Origin: Spirochaetales bacterium
GTDB taxonomy: Bacteria; Spirochaetota; Spirochaetia; DSM-16054; Sediminispirochaetaceae
Length of the DNA stretch: 5,296 nt
Reading direction: 5' to 3'
NCBI GenBank assembly: GCA_021767325.1
Contig: JAASTM010000210.1
Span: 1 to 5,296, forward strand
Positions 1 to 5,296 of the stretch are shown here, piece after piece (the stretch's first letter is position 1; each line of letters starts with the position of its first letter). The translations under genes were made by a program, and so were the position numbers. The notes beneath the pieces were generated by a model. That model made no database searches. It saw only the letters and a list, made by a program, of their open reading frames with translations, and was not told the origin of the DNA.

Positions 1-1
1 C

Positions 2-1828
2 GGGCTTTCCGGTTTTACTATAGAAAGGGCTGCCTCCTCGGAGCAGTTACTGCCGGTGATTGATCTGCTCCGGAAAGTCGCCTCGAATACCTATCGCTAC
101 CAAGAGGTGCATGCCGCTACTCCGCTCGAGGAGTTTGTCCGCCGGGGAGTCGAGGATTTTCTGCGCTTTTATTCCCGTCCCGAACAGGCTGAAAAGGTGG
201 ATGCCGTGCTGGAGCTGTTTGAAAGCGGCGTGAACCAGGAGCTCTTGGCTGAAGCAATTTCGAAGGTATGGGTGCCGGAGCTCGAACTTGATGACCGGGA
301 AGTCTTCCCCCGCTGGAAACTGGCCAACATCAGAACTAATCCTCATCCTGTCAAAGCGACCGAAGTAGTATTGCAGTTGAACGCACTCTATACCGTCCCT
401 GAAGAAGAGGCGGAGCAGCACCGGGACCTGCCGGAACAGTTCAAGGGGCTTGTACGGGAGCTGCGGGCTGATCCGGGTCAGAAAGTAGCCGACTATGATC
501 ATCCGGTCCCTCTGTACGAGGAGGACAGCCGCCATGAGCTGGTATCCTGTCTGCAGGAGCTGGAAGGTGACATAGCCTTCGAAAAGCAGCAGGGGGTGCT
601 GCCGGATGAGTACCGGGTACCTGTTCTGCTGTCGGTCTCAGTTACGCACGCCGGCCTGGATGCTCCGACGGGACAGTGGATCGAATGGCTGCTGAAAGAA
701 AAGCATTACCATCATCTCGAAGTAATCGTGTTGACCGAAGAAAGAATACGGGCGGTGAAACGGGTTCTGGTGGAGGCAGCCGATGCTTCCGGTGGCTCCG
801 GTAAGGCGACCGGCCGGGCGGCCGGTGAAGACTCGCTCGAAGTATTTTCTGTATTCGGCAAGTACGGGCGTCACTTTACCGCCCTCAAATACGCACAGCT
901 CATTCTCGAGAAAACCCACAATATACGTGCCGGGTTCAAGCTCGACACCGACGAGGGCATCCGCAGCCGGGATCTGTTCGAGGCTACCGGTTCGACCTGG
1001 TTTCAGACCCTGTGTCACCAGTACTGGGGCGGTGAGGCCGAGGATTCGGAGGGTAATGCGGTTGAGCTGGCGGTGAACGAAGGCGAGTACATGAACAGCA
1101 CGGACATCGACAAGCTCGGTTATAAAAAGGCGCTGCGGGCTCCGGACGTGGCCGTGCCCAACACCTGGACCGGTCCGAACATGTTCTTTCAGAAATCCTT
1201 TGCCCATGGCCGAATGACCGCTCTGTATAATACCGTCAGTTCTCTGGATGCGGGGATCTCGCACCCGGTTGTCAAAGGCGGGGGCTATGGAATCACGAAT
1301 CACGGTCTGCGCCGGGCACTGCCGTTCACCTTCTCCTGGGTAGGACGGGCGGAAGATCAGCAGTTCTATTTTTCCGGGCTGCCGCATGGCATTCGGGGCA
1401 TATTTCATCCGAACCTGAGAATCGCTCATTACAAGTCATCGGTATCCGGGGCTGAGCAGAAGACTGCCGCCACCCGCTTTATCGGGGACATGTACCGGCT
1501 GATTATTTTCAAGCGGCTGGTCGAGATGCTGGATGTGAAATACCAGATCGATCCGATGCCGGGAGTGTTTGCCGGTGAGCTGGCCCGGGCGCAGGCCGCC
1601 TTTGCCACGCTGCTGAAGGCTTGCGAGTTTGTGGTTCACAAAAACGAGACCGCCGGGCGCTACATTGTAGAGGAGGGGGTCGACGAACTGCTCGATTTGG
1701 AGAACAGAATAGACCGCGGCGAGGTCGAAGCCGCGTTTCGGCGTGAACGCGCCGGTTGGGATCTGTTTGTCAAACTTGTAGACCGAACCTCGCCGGACAG
1801 GTTGAAAAAGATATTCAATCTTTTATAA
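2..1828 (+). CDS. Putative GT-A-fold glycosyltransferase of unrecognised family (5'-truncated by window edge)
   Basis: The frame is open to the left edge with no stop, and 18 further codons precede the GTG at 56. That GTG has no SD site, so the true start lies outside the window and at least 608 residues are visible. Numbered from the GTG, residues 1-185 are mostly helical, charged and unassigned. Residues 187-300 look like a Rossmann-type nucleotide-sugar domain: a hydrophobic strand (VPVLLSVSV), a second strand near 222 (LEVIVL), and a DTD motif at D297-D299 (bases 944-952) after a strand (GFKL), resembling the metal/nucleotide-binding DxD of GT-A enzymes. An acidic ED pair follows at 433-434 (bases 1352-1357), then a conserved-looking His at 458 in AHYK, where many GT-A enzymes have their catalytic acid and metal-binding His. 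A Gly/Ser/Ala-rich linker sits at 241-260. There is no signal peptide or membrane segment in the visible part, so it is probably cytoplasmic. Gene reality is very likely; the glycosyltransferase call is inference from motifs. Substrate is unknown. The gene lies 33 bases upstream of gtfA. Confidence 0.75.
   Translation, partial: GLSGFTIERAASSEQLLPVIDLLRKVASNTYRYQEVHAATPLEEFVRRGVEDFLRFYSRPEQAEKVDAVLELFESGVNQELLAEAISKVWVPELELDDREVFPRWKLANIRTNPHPVKATEVVLQLNALYTVPEEEAEQHRDLPEQFKGLVRELRADPGQKVADYDHPVPLYEEDSRHELVSCLQELEGDIAFEKQQGVLPDEYRVPVLLSVSVTHAGLDAPTGQWIEWLLKEKHYHHLEVIVLTEERIRAVKRVLVEAADASGGSGKATGRAAGEDSLEVFSVFGKYGRHFTALKYAQLILEKTHNIRAGFKLDTDEGIRSRDLFEATGSTWFQTLCHQYWGGEAEDSEGNAVELAVNEGEYMNSTDIDKLGYKKALRAPDVAVPNTWTGPNMFFQKSFAHGRMTALYNTVSSLDAGISHPVVKGGGYGITNHGLRRALPFTFSWVGRAEDQQFYFSGLPHGIRGIFHPNLRIAHYKSSVSGAEQKTAATRFIGDMYRLIIFKRLVEMLDVKYQIDPMPGVFAGELARAQAAFATLLKACEFVVHKNETAGRYIVEEGVDELLDLENRIDRGEVEAAFRRERAGWDLFVKLVDRTSPDRLKKIFNLL
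809..826. repeat. Perfect GC-rich inverted repeat inside the glycosyltransferase linker
   Basis: ACCGGCC at 809-815 and its exact reverse complement GGCCGGT at 820-826 flank a 4-base GGGC loop. The hairpin lies in the codons for the Gly/Ser/Ala-rich linker, next to a short TCCGGT direct repeat (788-793 and 797-802). No T-tract follows, so it is not a terminator. It may simply reflect GC-rich low-complexity codons. Confidence 0.6.
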
Positions 1829-1829
1829 T
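1802..1829 (+). promoter_or_regulatory. Sigma70-type promoter for gtfA
   Basis: A -35 hexamer TTGAAA (1802-1807, five of six matches to TTGACA) is separated by 16 bases from a -10 hexamer TATAAT (1824-1829, perfect consensus). The -10 overlaps the TAA stop of the upstream glycosyltransferase gene. Transcription would start near 1835-1837, giving a leader of about 25 bases that contains the gtfA SD site. So good a match, correctly placed in otherwise GC-rich DNA, is unlikely to be chance, although the local stretch is AT-rich. No operator is evident. Confidence 0.65.
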
Positions 1830-1849
1830 GGCACAAGATAGAATAAAAT

Positions 1850-1855
1850 AAGAGG
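1850..1855 (+). promoter_or_regulatory. Ribosome binding site of gtfA
   Basis: AAGAGG lies 6 bases before the ATG at 1862. It fixes that ATG as the start, in agreement with the MPI N-terminus, which matches the streptococcal GtfA start. Confidence 0.7.
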
Positions 1856-1861
1856 TTCAAT

Positions 1862-3274
1862 ATGCCGATACGCAACGCCTGTCAGCTCATCACTTATGCT
1901 GATAGTTTGGGCACGAATTTGCCTGAACTACGGTATGCCCTTTCACATTATCTTTCCGGATTGTTCGGGGGCCTGCATGTGCTTCCCTTCTACCCCTCCT
2001 CCGGGGATCGTGGTTTTGCCCCGCTGACCTACAACGAGGTGGACCCGCGCTTCGGGAGCTGGAGTGATATCGAAGCCCTGGCTGAGGAATACGATCTGAT
2101 GGTCGATATGATGGTGAATCATATCTCCCGCCGCTCGCAGTATTTTCAGGATTTTGTTCAGAAAAAAGACGACTCCCGGTGGGCCGACCTGTTTATCCGC
2201 TTCAAGGATTTTTGGCCGGGTGGCGAGCCGACCGAACAGGACCTCGAGAAGATCTACACCCGCAAACCGCGTCCCCCTTACCTGGATGTGGAGTTTGCCG
2301 ACGGAAGCCAGGAAAAGATTTGGTGTACCTTCGATTTCGAGCAGATAGATCTTGACCTGGAAAGCGAAACGGCCCGCAACCTGATCCGTGAGTTTCTGCA
2401 GAATCTGTGTGCCCACGGTGCGAACATGATCCGTCTGGATGCCTTCGCTTACACCACTAAAAAGCCGGGTACCAACTGCTTTTTCGTGGAGCCGGAGGTA
2501 TGGGAGCACCTTTCCTTCGCATATAAGAGCATCCGCGATTACGGGGCCCTGCTGCTGCCGGAGGTGCATGAGCACTACACCATGCAAAAGCGTATTGCCG
2601 ATCACGGATATCCGGTGTACGACTTTGCCCTGCCGATGCTGGTGCTGCAGACTCTGTACGACGGGGATGCCCGCAATCTGAAGCGCTGGCTGTCGGTCTG
2701 CCCGCGCAACCAGTTTACCACCCTCGACACCCACGACGGAATCGGGGTAGTGGATGTGCGCGATCTGATGACCGATGAAGAGATGGAGCGCACGAAGGAG
2801 AATGTGTACAGCAAGGGCGCCAATGTAAAGCGTATCTACAACACTGCCAAGTACCAGAACCTGGATGTGTACCAAATCAACTGTACCTATTATTCGGCCC
2901 TCGGTGAGGACGACGATGCCTATCTGCTGGCCCGGGCGCTGCAGTTTTTTACTCCCGGTATCCCGCAGGTGTACTATGTGGGCGCTTTAGCGGGAAAGAA
3001 CGATATTGAGCTGGTCGAACAAACCCAGATGGGCCGCAATATAAACCGGCATAACTACACCCTCGATGAAATTGCCGCGGAGGTGCAGCGGCCGGTGGTA
3101 CGCAGGCTGTTCGAGCTGATGAAATTTAGAAATGAATGCCAGGCCTTCGACGGCAGCTACGAGCTGCTGCCGAGCCCCGACCATATAGTACATATCCGCT
3201 GGCACAAAGGACAGCGCTCGGCCGAGCTGTACGCCGATGTGGCCGCGAAGACTTATGAAATTAAAACGAATTAA
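1862..3274 (+). CDS. gtfA: Sucrose phosphorylase (GH13 subfamily 18)
   Basis: This enzyme (EC 2.4.1.7) reversibly converts sucrose and phosphate to alpha-D-glucose 1-phosphate and fructose by a retaining double displacement, in the cytoplasm, saving one ATP over hydrolysis. The 470-residue protein matches the family along its whole length (S. mutans GtfA about 480, Bifidobacterium enzyme about 504). By recall of family alignments, D193 in RLDAFAY is the nucleophile, E234 in LLPEVHEHY the acid/base, and D292 in LDTHDGIGVVD the transition-state stabiliser. The acceptor loop NLDVYQIN (333-340) keeps the Asp (335), Tyr (337) and Gln (338) associated with fructose binding. GIPQVYYVGALAGKND (366-381) and GRNINRH (391-397) are further hallmarks. 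There is no signal peptide. The start is supported by an SD site 6 bases upstream and a promoter over the preceding stop. Related GH13_18 enzymes act on sucrose 6'-phosphate, glucosylglycerate or glucosylglycerol; the loop favours sucrose, but specificity is inferred. Confidence 0.93.
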   Translation: MPIRNACQLITYADSLGTNLPELRYALSHYLSGLFGGLHVLPFYPSSGDRGFAPLTYNEVDPRFGSWSDIEALAEEYDLMVDMMVNHISRRSQYFQDFVQKKDDSRWADLFIRFKDFWPGGEPTEQDLEKIYTRKPRPPYLDVEFADGSQEKIWCTFDFEQIDLDLESETARNLIREFLQNLCAHGANMIRLDAFAYTTKKPGTNCFFVEPEVWEHLSFAYKSIRDYGALLLPEVHEHYTMQKRIADHGYPVYDFALPMLVLQTLYDGDARNLKRWLSVCPRNQFTTLDTHDGIGVVDVRDLMTDEEMERTKENVYSKGANVKRIYNTAKYQNLDVYQINCTYYSALGEDDDAYLLARALQFFTPGIPQVYYVGALAGKNDIELVEQTQMGRNINRHNYTLDEIAAEVQRPVVRRLFELMKFRNECQAFDGSYELLPSPDHIVHIRWHKGQRSAELYADVAAKTYEIKTN

Positions 3275-3286
3275 AAAGCGAATTAA
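3267..3286. repeat. 8-bp direct repeat CGAATTAA spanning both convergent stop codons
   Basis: CGAATTAA occurs at 3267-3274 and again at 3279-3286. The first copy ends with the gtfA TAA stop (3272-3274). The second contains the reversed TAA stop of the DUF1667 gene (3283-3285). The two copies are separated by only 4 bases (3275-3278). The intergenic space itself is 8 bases, 3275-3282. Confidence 0.6.
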
Positions 3287-3666
3287 TCAGTAAGCCCGGG
3301 GGGTACTGAGCGTGAGGCCACAAGGTTTACACCAGTGCCGCCGAAGTCTTCTATGAGCACGTCGCCGACTTTGACCGGCGGGTTGATCGAGAGATTGTAG
3401 ATTTCCTGCAGCAGGTCGTTGATCAGTTCAAAAGGCAGCGGCGCATCTGTTTTCACCGGCAGGCGCGGATGCTGTTCGTCTTCCAGCCGGCAGGTTGCCG
3501 TTACCACCCGTTTCGGGGCCAGTATCTCTTCGCGGGCGTACTCCTCCCCCCGGGGGCAGCGGTTGCCGGTTACCTTTACATCCTCTCCCTCTACTGTTAC
3601 TTGGAGGTGGCAGCCCACGGGGCAGACAATACAGATCATTTCCTTGGTATTTTTATTAGGGCTCAT
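3283..3666 (-). CDS. DUF1667 four-cysteine protein, likely small Fe-S subunit of the GlpA-type complex
   Basis: This 127-residue protein belongs to the DUF1667 family (PF07892), which is regularly encoded after a GlpA-like dehydrogenase and an NAD(P)/FAD oxidoreductase. Cysteines C12, C15, C19 (ICIVCPVGC) and C37 (NRCPRG) give a CxxC-x3-C-x17-C pattern, suggesting a metal or Fe-S site; which metal cannot be read from sequence. The C-terminal part includes VGDVLIEDFGGTGVNLVASRSV, broken here as VGDVLIEDFGG then TGVNLVASRSV, typical of the family end. The ATG start is secure: an in-frame TAA lies three codons upstream. Its start overlaps the end of the preceding oxidoreductase gene by 11 bases. 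The best SD-like sequence, GGAGG, is about 12 bases upstream, longer than ideal, so translation is probably coupled to the upstream gene. No membrane segment is visible. The likely role is electron transfer or assembly in the complex, by context only. Confidence 0.88.
   Translation of the reverse strand: MSPNKNTKEMICIVCPVGCHLQVTVEGEDVKVTGNRCPRGEEYAREEILAPKRVVTATCRLEDEQHPRLPVKTDAPLPFELINDLLQEIYNLSINPPVKVGDVLIEDFGGTGVNLVASRSVPPGLTD
3287..3309 (-). terminator. Weak candidate stem-loop terminator of the minus-strand operon
   Basis: TCAGTA (3287-3292) and TACTGA (3304-3309) form a 6-bp stem around an 11-base GC-rich loop, within the last codons of the DUF1667 gene. Reading on the minus strand, the stem is followed by AT-rich sequence with a run of five T (3273-3277 region), but not by an uninterrupted U-tract. 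The stem is short and only partly GC, so it may not function as an intrinsic terminator. Confidence 0.25.
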
Positions 3667-4924
3667 CCTGAAGTGTTACCTCCACTTTTGAATCGGGTGT
3701 AATATCAATATCTTTGAAGATTTTCGGGCTCAGCTTGAGTTTTATCATTTCACTCGGCTGCACATGGGGCTTTTTCTGCTTTTTGACTACTTCTCCGTTC
3801 ACCAGCACCTGTATCCGGGCGTTGTTAGAGACAACCAGCGGGCGCATATACACATCGCTCTCGACGTCCGGATTGATACGGGTCGGGTTCACATAGCGGA
3901 TATTGGCGCCCGGTTTGATGGTAAGCTCCCGCTCCGGCCGTTTTCCGTTGAGGTAGGCAATTACGTTTTCACCGGCCAGCCGGGCTTCCGCGCTGACGAA
4001 GTCGACCAGATCGTGGACGTGCAGGACATTACCGGCGGAGAAGACCCCTTCGATAGAGGTCATCAGCATACTGTCTACCGTTGCACCGTTGGTCAGCGGG
4101 TTCAGCTCTATACCGACCTGTTTCGAAAGCTCGTTCTCGGGTATCAGGCCGACCGACAGCAGCAGGGTATCGCACTTGATCTGAAAGGTCTTGTCGTGAT
4201 CGGGTACCCCGTGGCTCAAGGGGGTGATATCAACGGCCTCTACCCGCTCCTTGCCGTAAATCCGGGTAACTACATGGCTCAGGTAGAGCGGAATCTTGAA
4301 ATCGTTTAAACACTGGGAGATGTTGCGGGTCAGGCCGGAAGGATAGGGCTGTATTTCCACAACCGCATGCACGTTGCTGCCGACCCACTGCATTCTGCGG
4401 GCCATTATCAGGCCAATGTCCCCAGAACCGACGATCACTACGTCTTTTCCGGGGATATAGCCGTTCATATTGACCAGCCGCTGTGCCAGTCCGGCGGTAT
4501 ACACCCCGGCCGGACGAGTCCCCGGTATCATTACGTTTCCGCGGTTGCGTTCCCGGCAGCCCATCGCCAGTACCACCGACCGGGTAACAAACTTTACTAC
4601 CCCGTACTCCGGCGAGTAACCGAAACACTCTTTTCGACCGTCCTCCAGCAGGGTCATTTCCATGATGGTAGTTCCACAGAACACCATCACATCCGACTGT
4701 TGAATCGTCCGAATCCAGCGTTCGGCGTATTCCGGGCCGGTGAGCTCCTCTTTGAACTCGTGCAGGCCAAACCCGTTGTGGATGCATTGCAACAGCACCC
4801 CGCCCAGCTCATCCTCTCTCTCTACCAGTGCAGTAGAAAATCCGGCTTCTGAGATGGTGGCAGCTGCTGACATCCCGGCGGCGCCACCGCCGATTACCAG
4901 TGCATCTATTTGTTCTGTTCGCAT
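3656..4924 (-). CDS. NAD(P)/FAD-dependent oxidoreductase, GlpA-associated type (pyridine nucleotide-disulphide oxidoreductase fold)
   Basis: With the ATG at 4924 the protein has 422 residues. An FAD-binding GxGxxG lies at 12-17 (GGGAAG) after a beta strand, and a second one for NAD(P) at 166-171 (GSGDIG). The FAD-closing motif GVFSAGN is at 293-299. The segment LLQCIHNGFGLHEF near 45-58 and the MGCRERNRGN segment at 121-130 are hallmarks of the subfamily found beside GlpA-like dehydrogenases. No redox-active CxxC or CxxxxC disulphide is present, so it is not a thioredoxin-reductase or lipoamide-dehydrogenase type. Residues from about 330 form an extra C-terminal domain. It probably passes electrons between the dehydrogenase subunit and NAD(P) in the cytoplasm. 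The preferred start has GGAG 6 bases upstream; a TTG at 4936 would extend it by four residues but overlaps that SD. The gene overlaps its upstream neighbour by 19 bases and its downstream neighbour by 11. The partner and substrate are inferred from context. Confidence 0.9.
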   Translation of the reverse strand: MRTEQIDALVIGGGAAGMSAAATISEAGFSTALVEREDELGGVLLQCIHNGFGLHEFKEELTGPEYAERWIRTIQQSDVMVFCGTTIMEMTLLEDGRKECFGYSPEYGVVKFVTRSVVLAMGCRERNRGNVMIPGTRPAGVYTAGLAQRLVNMNGYIPGKDVVIVGSGDIGLIMARRMQWVGSNVHAVVEIQPYPSGLTRNISQCLNDFKIPLYLSHVVTRIYGKERVEAVDITPLSHGVPDHDKTFQIKCDTLLLSVGLIPENELSKQVGIELNPLTNGATVDSMLMTSIEGVFSAGNVLHVHDLVDFVSAEARLAGENVIAYLNGKRPERELTIKPGANIRYVNPTRINPDVESDVYMRPLVVSNNARIQVLVNGEVVKKQKKPHVQPSEMIKLKLSPKIFKDIDITPDSKVEVTLQDEP

Positions 4925-5296
4925 AAGGATCTCCAAATAACCTTGCTCTGCTTACCGCGTTTGCTTATTTCTGTGTAACTCTTACCGGTTTCCCGCATAA
5001 TAATCTCAATAATCTTGCCTGTACAGAAGCCGCCCTGACAGCGTCCCATACCGGACCGGGTAAAGAATTTGATACCGTCGAGGGTGTCGTGCCCCCGGCG
5101 GATGGCTTCGATGATCTCGGCCTCGGAGATGTTCTCGCAGCGGCAGACAATGTTGCCGTAGGCCGGGTTCTCCTTGATTAGGTCATCTATGTCGTACGGG
5201 CTCTTGTTGCGAATGCGCGGTACCTGATTGACGTTCGGGTCGTAATCGCTGCGCTCCTGCAGGGTAAGCCCCTCCTCCTTGAGGATATCCTTTACA
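4906..5296 (-). CDS. glpA: GlpA-type FAD-dependent dehydrogenase, C-terminal part with BFD-like [2Fe-2S] domain (truncated by window edge)
   Basis: Only the last 129 codons are in the window; the frame runs from 5295 to a TAG at 4908-4906 and is open beyond the right edge. The visible part holds a complete BFD-like [2Fe-2S] domain: C-x-C in VCRCEN, then 32 residues, then C-x4-C in GMGRCQGGFC. E. coli GlpA has the same spacing type and the closely similar GMGTCQGELC. The preceding segment (ENPAYGNIVCRCE) and the tail (a TEISKRG-like stretch) match the GlpA-like dehydrogenases of anaerobes. In the complete enzyme, an N-terminal FAD domain would oxidise glycerol 3-phosphate to dihydroxyacetone phosphate, with the Fe-S domain relaying electrons. 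The following oxidoreductase and DUF1667 genes strengthen this. The catalytic domain is not visible, so a related 2-hydroxyacid (COG0579-type) dehydrogenase is possible. The end overlaps the next gene by 19 bases. Confidence 0.82.
   Translation of the reverse strand, partial: VKDILKEEGLTLQERSDYDPNVNQVPRIRNKSPYDIDDLIKENPAYGNIVCRCENISEAEIIEAIRRGHDTLDGIKFFTRSGMGRCQGGFCTGKIIEIIMRETGKSYTEISKRGKQSKVIWRSLCEQNK
4931..4934 (-). promoter_or_regulatory. Ribosome binding site deciding the oxidoreductase start
   Basis: GGAG on the minus strand lies 6 bases before the ATG at 4924-4922. It sits within the coding sequence of the upstream GlpA-like gene. The alternative TTG codon at 4936-4934 overlaps it and has no SD of its own, so the ATG is the better start. 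Confidence 0.65.

Noticed and set aside
56..58. GTG as the start of the glycosyltransferase-like gene
   Set aside because: The frame is open for 18 codons back to the window edge and no SD precedes the GTG, so the gene begins outside the window.
638..1429. Long minus-strand open frame of 263 codons opposite the glycosyltransferase gene
   Set aside because: It has low-complexity His/Arg-rich composition, no recognisable motif and no SD, and lies wholly antisense to a frame with clear protein motifs. Such shadows are common in GC-rich coding DNA.
1828..1851. Seven-codon reading frame (MAQDRIK) starting in the TAATG junction and ending at the gtfA SD
   Set aside because: It would look like a coupling or leader peptide, but it has no SD and its ATG lies in the -10 hexamer, so it would not be in transcripts from the local promoter.
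1943..2875. Minus-strand open frame of 310 codons opposite gtfA
   Set aside because: It is antisense to the strongly conserved sucrose phosphorylase, and its translation shows no domain features.
3239..3321. GTGGCC at 3239-3244 and GGCCAC at 3316-3321 as a long-range inverted repeat around the convergent stops
   Set aside because: Six bases at a separation of about 71 bases is expected by chance, and no T-tract follows either arm.
3764..4309. Plus-strand open frame of 181 codons across the oxidoreductase gene
   Set aside because: It is antisense to the real gene, with no SD and no family resemblance.
4230..4787. Second minus-strand frame of 185 codons within the oxidoreductase gene
   Set aside because: It is an alternative frame of a gene whose FAD and NAD(P) motifs are intact; its translation is Arg/Gly-rich without motifs.

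Overview
The window carries two convergent transcription units and almost no non-coding DNA. The plus-strand unit is about carbohydrate chemistry. It holds the 3' part of a large protein that looks like a GT-A-fold glycosyltransferase of a family I cannot name (bases 2-1828, open at the left edge), followed by a complete GH13_18 sucrose phosphorylase, gtfA (1862-3274). A near-consensus sigma70-type promoter lies across the stop codon of the first gene, so gtfA can probably be transcribed on its own as well as by read-through.

The minus-strand unit is a redox operon read from right to left: the C-terminal end of a GlpA-type FAD dehydrogenase with a BFD-like [2Fe-2S] domain (4906-5296, open at the right edge), an NAD(P)/FAD-dependent oxidoreductase (3656-4924), and a small four-cysteine DUF1667 protein (3283-3666). 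Successive genes overlap by 19 and 11 bases, as expected for a translationally coupled three-component complex. This gene trio is known from anaerobes, where it is usually annotated as glycerol-3-phosphate oxidation.

The two units meet tail to tail with only 8 bases between stop codons (3275-3282). An 8-bp direct repeat spans both stops, and there is no clear intrinsic terminator.

The base composition is moderately GC-rich, SD sites are clear, and the gene types fit a fermentative anaerobic or facultative bacterium. A spirochaete or a clostridial relative is plausible, but the window has no phylogenetic marker, so this is only a guess. GtfA would convert sucrose and phosphate to glucose 1-phosphate and fructose. 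The upstream glycosyltransferase may make a glucoside, possibly one related to the phosphorylase substrate. The redox operon would feed electrons from a 2-hydroxy/polyol phosphate such as glycerol 3-phosphate into NAD(P)H or Fe-S carriers. I see no tRNA, rRNA, CRISPR, mobile element or phage signature.
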